Below, piece after piece: positions 28,351 to 35,612 of a stretch of DNA of 35,612 bases. This DNA is from a virus, in IMG/VR virus record IMGVR_UViG_3300017969_000001, positions 1-35,612 of that record. One strand, 5' to 3'. The notes under the pieces were generated by a model that ran no database searches, had not been told where the DNA came from, and saw only the letters and a list, made by a program, of their open reading frames with translations. The position numbers and the translations under genes were made by a program. How positions within the stretch are numbered: the first letter of the stretch is position 1; each line of letters begins with the position of its first letter.

Positions 28351-28683
28351 TCAGGAGAAGAGGATGACGCTCAGGTCGGGGGTAGCCGCTTGGGCCGCAA
28401 CGCGGGTGACGTACACCTTAGCGCCAGCGGACAGGCCCAGGTTCATGGCTGCCCCCGGCTGCAGGAGCACACCAGTCTGACCCTGCATGGTGCTGACGTA
28501 CAGGTTCGCCGCCCCGATGTTGGACAGCAAGACATGGTAGGGGACGTACATCCCAGTGAGGGACGTAGTGCTGCCGACCAACTCGTCTTGGACAGCCCCA
28601 CCGGTGAGGAGGAGGTCCATGGTAGCGGTCGTGCTGGTCACAACGGGGTTGTTGGACAGAAGTTGATTGTTGGTGGTGGTCAT
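28351..28683 (-). CDS. Small structural-type protein (110 aa)
   Basis: Rich in Thr, Ser, Gly, Val and Ala, beta-prone, without catalytic motifs (MTTTNNQLLSNNPVVTSTTA, LSNIGAANLYVSTMQGQTGV, AAMNLGLSAGAKVYVTRVAA). It resembles decoration or tail-surface proteins of phages. It is the last gene of the late transcription unit, 8 bp after the LamG-like gene. The role is inferred from composition and position. Confidence 0.65.
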   Translation of the reverse strand: MTTTNNQLLSNNPVVTSTTATMDLLLTGGAVQDELVGSTTSLTGMYVPYHVLLSNIGAANLYVSTMQGQTGVLLQPGAAMNLGLSAGAKVYVTRVAAQAATPDLSVILFS

Positions 28684-28691
28684 TTTGTTCC

Positions 28692-29366
28692 CTATGGATG
28701 AGCCGGCACGCCGGCAAAGTAGTCTCGCTGGATCTCGTCTGCGCTCAAAGCGCGGTCGTAAAACCGGACGGTGTCTATATAGCCCTGAAAATAGTCGGTC
28801 GTGTTGCCTGGGATCTGATGCCTTCCGGCTTCGGTGTCAACAGCAGGAGCGGCGACTGCGCCACCTGCGCCGGCGATGGAGCCGCGTTGCTGCCCATCGA
28901 CGTAGATAACAAGGTCGCCTCCGACCCCCTCATTTACCATAACGACACAATGCCAGGTATCAGTTGCATAAGTCCCCGTGGCTACGATGTTCCGAATCGT
29001 CGGGGTCCATGCAAACAATTGGCAAACGCCCGTATTGTCGGCCTGCGCAATCAAGAACGAACGCAAAGCGCCATTATCCCTACTCAAGATGCGCTCGTTG
29101 CCCTGCACGGGCGGAGTAATCGTGTCCTGATTGTACCAAACTACGACTGTGCAGGCCCCTGAGAAATCCAGCTTTGACGGCTGACCAAACGAGACGTAAC
29201 TTTCTCCGTTGAAGTGCGGCCAGGCAGGCGCTGCACCGATGGTGCCGTCGGTGCCGTCGGAAGGGGTAGGCGACAGATCCCTCCACACGGACCCCTCATG
29301 GGACAGCCGCTCGTAGCGGGCCACAGCGTCGCCAGTGGGAACAGGCTGCCTAATGCTCTTCATCAT
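28692..29366 (-). CDS. LamG/concanavalin-like domain protein (224 aa)
   Basis: I choose ATG 29366, which overlaps the M15 gene stop and has GAGGTGGG upstream. The jelly-roll pattern is clear: WPHFNGESYVSFGQPSKLDFSG, CTVVVWYN, RILSRDNGALRSFLIAQ, WHCVVMVNEG, LVIYVDGQQRGSI and the terminal FQGYIDTVRFYDRALSADEI, the classic end of LamG_3 domains. Such domains bind sugars or decorate virions. It probably sits on the tail or head surface and may aid adsorption. It adjoins the endolysin. Confidence 0.82.
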   Translation of the reverse strand: MMKSIRQPVPTGDAVARYERLSHEGSVWRDLSPTPSDGTDGTIGAAPAWPHFNGESYVSFGQPSKLDFSGACTVVVWYNQDTITPPVQGNERILSRDNGALRSFLIAQADNTGVCQLFAWTPTIRNIVATGTYATDTWHCVVMVNEGVGGDLVIYVDGQQRGSIAGAGGAVAAPAVDTEAGRHQIPGNTTDYFQGYIDTVRFYDRALSADEIQRDYFAGVPAHP

Positions 29367-29740
29367 CCGTCCCACCTCGCTGGCTTGTGCCGAATATCAA
29401 CGTGCGTGAACGTGCTGTAGTTGCCGATACCGCCGTTGGGGATCTCCCCCTCGATCATCATCATGTTGATGATAGCAGCGACATCGCGAGGATTAGCCCC
29501 ATCGACAACGATGTCGGCAGCCCTGCTCTGAACGTGCTGCGAGTTAGCGACACCACCTACCTTGGCGTTGTGCTCCGGACAGCGGTAGCCGCTGTTGACC
29601 CGGATGGGGCCTCCAGTCCGCTCACGGATGGCATGGAGCACCCAGGCCAGGTGGCGAATGCGGTCCATGTCAGGCTCGCAGTCCCCACCACACTTGCAAG
29701 CGAACTCGCTGGGCGAGAATGTCCAAGGGAAGCTGCTCAC
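29363..29740 (-). CDS. M15-family peptidase, probable endolysin (125 aa)
   Basis: It starts with GTG at 29740, overlapping the end of the 1309-aa gene (GTGA). It carries FACKCGGDC (residues 13-21), a possible cysteine-based metal or stabilising site, VNSGYRCPEHNAKVGG, then SQHVQSRAADI (zinc His and Asp) and FTHVDIR (HxD) as in Peptidase_M15_3 (D-Ala-D-Ala/L-Ala-D-Glu peptidases). It would cut peptidoglycan cross-links at lysis or during entry. No other cell-wall enzyme is seen, so it is the best endolysin candidate, although its place among virion genes also permits a virion role. Confidence 0.85.
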   Translation of the reverse strand: MSSFPWTFSPSEFACKCGGDCEPDMDRIRHLAWVLHAIRERTGGPIRVNSGYRCPEHNAKVGGVANSQHVQSRAADIVVDGANPRDVAAIINMMMIEGEIPNGGIGNYSTFTHVDIRHKPARWDG

Positions 29741-32700
29741 TTTAAATCCCTCTTCGTCAGCTTGATCTCCGTCAGGGCATCCGGCGGGATCACGGCGTCA
29801 GGGTATACGGTTTTCAACGCTTTGACGACCTCGAGAGCACGACGTTCGAGCATCATGTTTGCCTCGGTAAGAGCCTCGAGGACCTCGTGGGGCTCAGCAG
29901 CGCCAGCCCAGAGCTCGTCCAGCTTTGCCTGAACGAGGTTCTGCTTCAGGTTCTTCTTGAGGCGAGAAAAGTACCGAGTCAGCTTGCCTGGGCGACCACC
30001 CTCGGTGCCAAAGATGTGCCGCTTGTCCCAGCCAATAGAGGTCAGCCGGCGGAAGATGTACTCCTCTGCGGTAGGCTTGGCCCATTCAGGCAGACGCTTG
30101 AGCTTATCGTAGGCTCCGTAGTCACCATCGTATCCAAGAGCACCGACGGATCCCCCGATGGACCGCCCGGCATAACCGATGGTCTGAGCGATGCTAGTAC
30201 CAAAAGCCAGGGAGATGACCTCCTCCGGCAGCACGTCGTCGCCTTCCTTCATCTTCCACAGAACATCGACAACGGGTCCGCCCGTAAGGCCGACCAACTC
30301 CATCAGGGGCCTCATGACACCACCTTCGCCAGTAGCCTGGATGATCCGGTCTCGGTCGTCGTCGCTGAACTTGCCGAGGACATTTCCGATGATGTTAACT
30401 AGGTTCTCAGTTGGGGCCATTGCATCCATGGATGAGATGTCACGGAATCCCATAACGTAAGGGTCGCCGACGTCCAAGAACAGCTTCTGACGCACCTCGG
30501 TGGGAGCGTAGGCAAGGGCCTTCTCCAGCGCCTCCGGGTGCTTTTCCGCCTCAGCCTTAATGGCCGACACAGTGACAGCCTTCCGGGCAGCAGTGTAGAA
30601 CTCCTTCTTAATGAGCTTAGCAGCCAACGCAGGGGAGCTAGTACTGATCCCGTTCGAGCTTCCAATCACATGCTTGGCGAGACCTTCGCCGCCGATGCCG
30701 ACAGCCTTCCAGTACCACGTCAGGTACGGGTTAAGAATAGACGTTGCTCCGCCAGCACGATCCATGAACCGAAGGACGCCAGGACGCTGCGAGTAATCGA
30801 AGAACAAAGCGTTCGCTTTCATCCGAGCGTTGGCGGCAGCCACCTCTTTGAACCCGCGCCTCTTCGACCCCTTCACAACAGGCACACCGTCTACGATCGT
30901 AACCGTCGTTCTGGTGGTTGGGCTGGTGGGGATGGTGATCGTGTCACCTTCCCCAAGTTCGTCGATGGCATCGTATAGGAAGCGCATAGACCGGATCGCC
31001 TCATCGAACTTGAACGCGCTATCTCCGAGTCGGTACGCAGCGCCAGCATGATCCTGCAGTGCTTTAGCTGCCCTGGCACCCCCTGAAGCAGCACGGTTGA
31101 TGGCTGAGACCTGCGACGGCGACGCTCCGCGACTATCTGCGATGGACGACAGGGCGCTGATCTCGGCGGCGATAAGATCACCCTCGACGAACCCCATCTT
31201 GGTCACAGCGTCCATGATCTCGGCATCGAGCTTGCTTACTGAACTCTTGTCTTTACGCCACTTGCGAAGTGTGTGGAGGTTGTTCGACATGCGCGCCACA
31301 ACGGAGACAGGGCTCACACCTCCGGACATAGCCTGAAGACCCACGTTACTCAGGGCGTTGTTTACATGGGAGGCTACGTTCATCGTGGTGAACCCAGCCT
31401 TCACCCATGATGAGATGGACTTAGCCAGTCGGTTGATGTTCAAGTTGTTTACCGAGTCACCAAGCCACGAGTAGGTGTTCCGTAGGGGAGCCCTGACCGA
31501 ACGGCCGTCGGTCTGTGTAGCTAGGTTGATGTTGAAGCTATCCGACACACCATCCTCGAGCATCCGCTTGTATGCAGCCTCATCTAGGACACCGGCGTCC
31601 AGAGCATTCTCCATCTGCTGCCGGAACTTGTTCCCGCCAAGGCCGTCAGCCGTAAGGTACCGTGAGATATCGGACCCCATGTTGGCCAGGTCAACGGACA
31701 CCTCATTGGCCGGATCGACAAGCTGGCGCTGGATGTCGTTGATTCGAGCCCTGGCCCTGGCGACCGTATCCGCATCCAGTGACTGCCCCAGACGCTGCTC
31801 GAAGAATGCGTTGATGGACTCAGGGTTCATCACCATCTGCTGCAGGCGGTTGGCGACGATGCCGAACTGCAGCCCACGGGGGCTCACCATCGGGACAGCG
31901 TCCCCTCGGAGCATCGTGCTCTCAAGGAGCTTGTTCGTGTAGATGTCGGCAGCCGTGTAGATATCATTGGCGTCGAGGGCCTTGCCCATCGCCGTCTTTG
32001 CCTCTGCATCCCCTGCAAAGATCCTGTCTGCTTCGATAGCCATACCACGAGCAGCGGCCTGCGAACGAACGACAGCCTTGTTCTCCTCGATGAGGGATGA
32101 GGCCACACCGCCAAGGACAGAACGACGCTCAGCTTCTTTCATGCCTACCCATGCATCGGTAGCAAGATCGCGAATATTGACGACGTCACCAGTGCTGAGC
32201 TTGATGTACGGGTTCATGCTGTGACGGCCGAAGATCGGCCCTTCCGCAACAGTCTTTGCCATACGCTCGATGGCACGAAGCCCGTCTCCGCTGATGTCTG
32301 GGTCCATTTCCCGTAGGCGGTCGATGATACGCTTCATGACCCTGTGGTCCTTAGCGTACTGAGCACTACGACCTGACAGCAGGTCCTCGATCAGCATGAC
32401 CGTGTTCCCAGCCATGTCAGGCGAGGCGTTCTCACGGAGGTGTTGGTCTAGGTCATCCAGAGCAGCAACAGCCTTATCATCAAGACGGAACCTGGCCTTG
32501 CTACGCCTGCGCTCGCGGTACGAGGGGGGGAGGATGTCTTTCGACGCATGAACCACCGAGCCATCGTAGTCGAAGTAGGAGAATGTGGACGGCATCTCAA
32601 CGATGTCCGCCAGACCGCTGGAGCGTGAGATCGCCTCCATGTTCTCCGGGGTGAGATCAACACCGTTCTTGAGGGCATCAACCACCGAAGACGTCACGTT

Positions 32701-33666
32701 ATCCATGGCTGCCGATGCTGCCGCCCCGTGCTGCATCATGCTTCGCACAGCGACCTCGTCCGACACCCTTGCCTGAGATGAGGTGTGGCGAAGGACGCGG
32801 CCTACACCGCCGACAACACGAGCCGACGCTCCACCTTTGCTGGCCAGGTGCCCAGCCAAAGCCTTCCCGCCTAGCATGGTCATGGCTCCCCATTCAGGGA
32901 CACCAACAAGAGCTCCTGCTGCTGCGCCTTGGCCGGCATACGTCATCGCCTCGCCGATGGTCATACCCTCATCGCCGATGGCTTTAGTGTAGATCGTGCC
33001 AGGGACCCTATCGAGACCAACCTCTTTCGGCTTCCTCGACATGACACCTGGGATCTCGGTGTCCATCACAGCGCGCACTTTGGATGCCAAGGGCTCGGTG
33101 GCCTCAGCGATCGCATCGATCTTGCGGGCCTTGGCCCCAGTCCTTCGAACACCCTTAGCCGCAGCGTTCAGCATCATGAGCGTGCTGACAGGGAATGCAT
33201 GCATGGCCTTGACTGGGTTTTCGGCAGTCCACCGGAGGCCCATGATGGCGTCCTCGCCCATGACATTAGCGGTCTCGTACCCAGCCGAAAGCGGATCTTC
33301 GTCAGCAGCGGCCTGCCACAGCGAGTTCAGCATGATGATCGGGGAACTGAAGACATCCTGAGCGTCTGCGATGGTGTTCTTGTACGTCGATGTCCCAGCC
33401 CGCTCGGCATACATCTCCTCAAAGCGACGCATGCTGTCGGCATAGGCCTCACCGCCGAAGGTCTCACCGCCAACAGCGCCGATAGCCCCCTCAACCAAAC
33501 CAGTGATACCGCCGGCAACAGCACCAGCAGCAGCAGCTGGAAGGCCTGCCGCCGTGCTAAGCACATCACCCGTACCCTCGATAACCTCATCAAGAGCAGT
33601 GTCGGGATTATCAGCACCAAAGGTGCCGATATCGATCAGGCCTTCAGTTTCCTTTGGTTCGGGCAT
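29737..33666 (-). CDS. Giant internal virion (DNA-ejection) protein (1309 aa)
   Basis: No enzyme motif is found. The N-terminal Ala/Gly-rich hydrophobic region at about residues 33-68 (LSTAAGLPAAAAGAVAGGIT) and a second near 248-270 (AAAGALVGVPEWGAMTMLGG) could insert into the host membrane. The centre is helical (INDIQRQLVDPANEVSVDLA) with many charged segments. The C-terminal part has NPYLTWYWKAVGIGG, a pattern seen in large podovirus internal proteins and large polyvalent proteins. The length matches T7 gp16 (1318 aa) in style. Position after the 695-aa coiled-coil protein fits the ejection-protein set. Confidence 0.72.
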   Translation of the reverse strand: MPEPKETEGLIDIGTFGADNPDTALDEVIEGTGDVLSTAAGLPAAAAGAVAGGITGLVEGAIGAVGGETFGGEAYADSMRRFEEMYAERAGTSTYKNTIADAQDVFSSPIIMLNSLWQAAADEDPLSAGYETANVMGEDAIMGLRWTAENPVKAMHAFPVSTLMMLNAAAKGVRRTGAKARKIDAIAEATEPLASKVRAVMDTEIPGVMSRKPKEVGLDRVPGTIYTKAIGDEGMTIGEAMTYAGQGAAAGALVGVPEWGAMTMLGGKALAGHLASKGGASARVVGGVGRVLRHTSSQARVSDEVAVRSMMQHGAAASAAMDNVTSSVVDALKNGVDLTPENMEAISRSSGLADIVEMPSTFSYFDYDGSVVHASKDILPPSYRERRRSKARFRLDDKAVAALDDLDQHLRENASPDMAGNTVMLIEDLLSGRSAQYAKDHRVMKRIIDRLREMDPDISGDGLRAIERMAKTVAEGPIFGRHSMNPYIKLSTGDVVNIRDLATDAWVGMKEAERRSVLGGVASSLIEENKAVVRSQAAARGMAIEADRIFAGDAEAKTAMGKALDANDIYTAADIYTNKLLESTMLRGDAVPMVSPRGLQFGIVANRLQQMVMNPESINAFFEQRLGQSLDADTVARARARINDIQRQLVDPANEVSVDLANMGSDISRYLTADGLGGNKFRQQMENALDAGVLDEAAYKRMLEDGVSDSFNINLATQTDGRSVRAPLRNTYSWLGDSVNNLNINRLAKSISSWVKAGFTTMNVASHVNNALSNVGLQAMSGGVSPVSVVARMSNNLHTLRKWRKDKSSVSKLDAEIMDAVTKMGFVEGDLIAAEISALSSIADSRGASPSQVSAINRAASGGARAAKALQDHAGAAYRLGDSAFKFDEAIRSMRFLYDAIDELGEGDTITIPTSPTTRTTVTIVDGVPVVKGSKRRGFKEVAAANARMKANALFFDYSQRPGVLRFMDRAGGATSILNPYLTWYWKAVGIGGEGLAKHVIGSSNGISTSSPALAAKLIKKEFYTAARKAVTVSAIKAEAEKHPEALEKALAYAPTEVRQKLFLDVGDPYVMGFRDISSMDAMAPTENLVNIIGNVLGKFSDDDRDRIIQATGEGGVMRPLMELVGLTGGPVVDVLWKMKEGDDVLPEEVISLAFGTSIAQTIGYAGRSIGGSVGALGYDGDYGAYDKLKRLPEWAKPTAEEYIFRRLTSIGWDKRHIFGTEGGRPGKLTRYFSRLKKNLKQNLVQAKLDELWAGAAEPHEVLEALTEANMMLERRALEVVKALKTVYPDAVIPPDALTEIKLTKRDLK

Positions 33667-35600
33667 TACTTGAGCACCAAGGCGGATAAAGCCGGATCAT
33701 CACCGGGGTAAGCATTAGGAGGCGGAGAACCCGCCGGACCCGCTCCAGCGTCGGGACGTCCACCCTCCTCTAGTTTAAGCACGTCACGGAGGAACGACTC
33801 CGAGAAGGCATCGTCATCAGTGCCTGAGATGTCAGGGACGGTTGCGTCCACGATGCCGCGCTGAGCAGCAAGTACGTTATCCCCGAGGATCTCCATCGCT
33901 CCTTTATCGTTCCCGGCAGCAATCCTAGCCTTGTACAGGGCGGTGTCGTTCTCTAGTTTCCGCTTCCGCTTGTCAGCAGCCTTCATGGCGTCAGCAAAGG
34001 CTTTGAACTTACCGCCCTGCTCTTTGCCGATGGCGTCAAGTTCCGCTGCCTTATCTTTGCCGGCCAGGTCCTGCAGTCGGCCCATGATGTTATCACGGTC
34101 GCCCTTGTTGAGCTTGGCTAGTTCCCGCTCAGTGGCGACGTTAAGCTCCATGTCCACCCCCTTGATGAGGTGGTCGAAGGCCTCGGCTCCGTATTTCAGG
34201 CGCTGCTTGACACTGAGTCCGCCACCGCCAGCAGACCTGGCTGCCCTGTTCGCTTTGCTGACCTCCCCCATGAGCTTCTTAACCTTAAGCGCCTCCGGGG
34301 ATACCCCCTTATCATCCAGCCATTTCTCGAACTTGATGGCTCGATCCAGGCGAAGCTGCTCAAGCTCGCTAAGCTCCTTGGTCGGCTCTGGCATAAGCCT
34401 ATCAAGCTGCGCAGTGTTTCTGGTTAGGCGAGCCTGGGATGAATCGAAGAACAGGTCCGAGAACGTGCGCTTGTTGCGGGCAGTGTAACGGGCCAGGAGG
34501 GACTTGAGCTTGGCTTGCTCCTTTTCCGACTTAGCGTTCGGTGCATCCTCCATGATCTTGTCGATGGCATCACCAGGGGACATCCCGTAGTAGGGGTCCT
34601 CGCTTCGCTTTTGGGCCAAGAACTCATCGGCGGCCTCCTTGCCAACAAGATCCAACTCGGCGCCTCGGGCCTCCTCGATGTCGTATGACGGTCGGGAGAT
34701 AGCCAACTGGTCCGGCGACACATCCTGGCGAGCCCGCTGCCTGATCTCGCGGTGCAGAAGCTCCTCGAACATGTTGGCTTCTGAGGTGTCAGCACCGGTC
34801 TTAGCCATCTCCATCATGATGGCAGGCTTCCCGGAGGCCGACTTCCACTTAAACATCACGTCCCGAAGCTGAGCCCTGGTGAGGTTCTTCAGGCGGTCTG
34901 ATCCGGACTTAAGGTCCTCGTTGGTCAGGCCCTGGAACTTGAACGCCACGGGTTCAGCGATGGGGGGGTACGGAATATTCCCAGCAGGACGGTCCCCCCA
35001 GGCTCCAGCGGTACGCTTAGCCCGATTCGTGATATCATCCAGCAACTCAGCGTCCGCCTCAGGGCTGATGAGGCCTGCTGCCTGCTTAGCCTGACGCCCC
35101 AACTCGCTGTAACTAAGGTCGTGCTCCGGGAGCCAGTCGTTCGGCCCCTTGTGAGCTGGGAAGCCAGCGGCCTGCTCACCACGACGCTTCAGCCTGTCGG
35201 CCTCCGTAATGGTCTCCATCTCACGGCGACGCTCCTGGCGGCTGGCTGCAGGCATGAGGGCCTGGGTGGCAAGTTGCCTTTCCCCTACCTGCATGAGAAT
35301 GTCCGCAGCCCGACGGCGATCCTCAGGGTCATCGCTTCGGTTTAGGATGGCGTTAGCCTCGCCGACAGCCCGGCGCCTGGCCTCATTCTGGAGACTTTCG
35401 GTGAACTCCTCGCCCATGCCCTCTTGGGCCTGCTCGAGAGCCGGACGATCCATAGCACGCTGGGCCTCGACGGCCTGCTGCGCCTGCGCAACCTCACCTT
35501 GCATCCCAGCCTTGGCCCCAGCTCGGGCCTCAGCGGCAGCACGAAGGGCCTCCCCCTCAGCATCCACACCGCCTGGCCCAAGGCCTCGGGGCAGCTTCAT
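33666..35600 (-). CDS. Internal virion protein, coiled-coil rich (695 aa in full, 644 in this copy)
   Basis: On the circle this gene starts at ATG 264 (minus strand), so residues 52-695 are here and the first 51 residues come from 112-264. The first third is a helical Glu/Gln/Arg/Ala region (ARAGAKAGMQGEVAQAQQAV, EALRAAAEA). The rest is helix-rich and charged with GLTNEDLKSG-type turns and a basic linker (AADKRKRKLENDTALYKARI). No catalytic site is seen. Its stop overlaps the 1309-aa gene start (single base). Probably the second of three ejection or internal core proteins. The right-end ATG at 35600 is internal. Confidence 0.72.
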   Translation of the reverse strand: MKLPRGLGPGGVDAEGEALRAAAEARAGAKAGMQGEVAQAQQAVEAQRAMDRPALEQAQEGMGEEFTESLQNEARRRAVGEANAILNRSDDPEDRRRAADILMQVGERQLATQALMPAASRQERRREMETITEADRLKRRGEQAAGFPAHKGPNDWLPEHDLSYSELGRQAKQAAGLISPEADAELLDDITNRAKRTAGAWGDRPAGNIPYPPIAEPVAFKFQGLTNEDLKSGSDRLKNLTRAQLRDVMFKWKSASGKPAIMMEMAKTGADTSEANMFEELLHREIRQRARQDVSPDQLAISRPSYDIEEARGAELDLVGKEAADEFLAQKRSEDPYYGMSPGDAIDKIMEDAPNAKSEKEQAKLKSLLARYTARNKRTFSDLFFDSSQARLTRNTAQLDRLMPEPTKELSELEQLRLDRAIKFEKWLDDKGVSPEALKVKKLMGEVSKANRAARSAGGGGLSVKQRLKYGAEAFDHLIKGVDMELNVATERELAKLNKGDRDNIMGRLQDLAGKDKAAELDAIGKEQGGKFKAFADAMKAADKRKRKLENDTALYKARIAAGNDKGAMEILGDNVLAAQRGIVDATVPDISGTDDDAFSESFLRDVLKLEEGGRPDAGAGPAGSPPPNAYPGDDPALSALVLK

Positions 35601-35612
35601 CTTACCGAGAAT
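35490..35612. repeat. Terminal direct repeat, right copy (123 bp)
   Basis: Identical to 1-123. It contains codons of the 695-aa gene, so the join at this point restores a single unbroken frame. Confidence 0.95.

Noticed and set aside
1-35612. Temperate lifestyle
   Set aside because: No integrase, excisionase, CI-like repressor or partition gene is recognisable. The operator-like dyad alone is not enough.

Overview
The window is an almost complete genome of a small tailed bacteriophage, most likely a short-tailed (podovirus-like) one. The first and last 123 bases (1-123 and 35490-35612) are identical, so the sequence behaves as a circle or circularly permuted molecule of 35,489 bp. The linear cut falls inside a virion gene: its true start is at 264 on the minus strand and it continues from the right end down to 33666. 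No integrase, repressor, DNA polymerase, RNA polymerase or tRNA is recognisable, which suggests a lytic phage that depends on the host replication and transcription machinery. The host cannot be named from the sequence. GC content looks to be in the high 50s by eye.

Layout. All virion, packaging and lysis genes lie on the minus strand. They read from the small terminase at 16954 down to 1, then across the join from 35489 down to 28351. The order of transcription is: small terminase, small basic proteins, lysis cassette (holin, beta-rich protein, coiled-coil membrane protein), an unknown 156-aa protein, a lysine/alanine-rich 442-aa protein, large terminase, scaffold, major capsid protein, three small genes, portal, head-tail adaptor, tail nozzle, three tail or fibre proteins, a 198-aa coiled-coil protein, two very large internal (ejection) proteins of 695 and 1309 aa, an M15 peptidase (endolysin), a LamG-like protein and a 110-aa structural protein. 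All early genes lie on the plus strand from 17593 to 28260. The two arms diverge from a 638-bp control region (16955-17592) and converge at 28261-28350.

Early region. A near-consensus promoter (TTGACA, 17 bp, TAAATA) carries a perfect dyad over its -10 box and drives two small genes that end at an intrinsic terminator. Next comes a roughly 510-bp region full of inverted repeats. After it there are blocks of small unknown genes, and the blocks are separated by four copies of one structured element: a hairpin whose arms differ between copies but stay paired, while the apex sequence TGAACGTAGTGAA never changes. Further on is a tightly overlapping operon with a Mor/HTH-like regulator, RecE-type exonuclease, a likely annealing protein, SSB, RuvC resolvase, MazG-type pyrophosphohydrolase and a DnaC-type helicase loader. 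These are enough to recruit the host replisome and recombine concatemers. The operon ends with two tandem paralogous unknown genes.

The most interesting signals are the four covarying hairpins, the compact overlapping lysis cassette with an apparent CTG start, a 51-aa GTG-start membrane ORF fitted exactly between the capsid stop codon and the next gene, the histone-H1-like 442-aa protein, and the operator-like palindromes of the control region.
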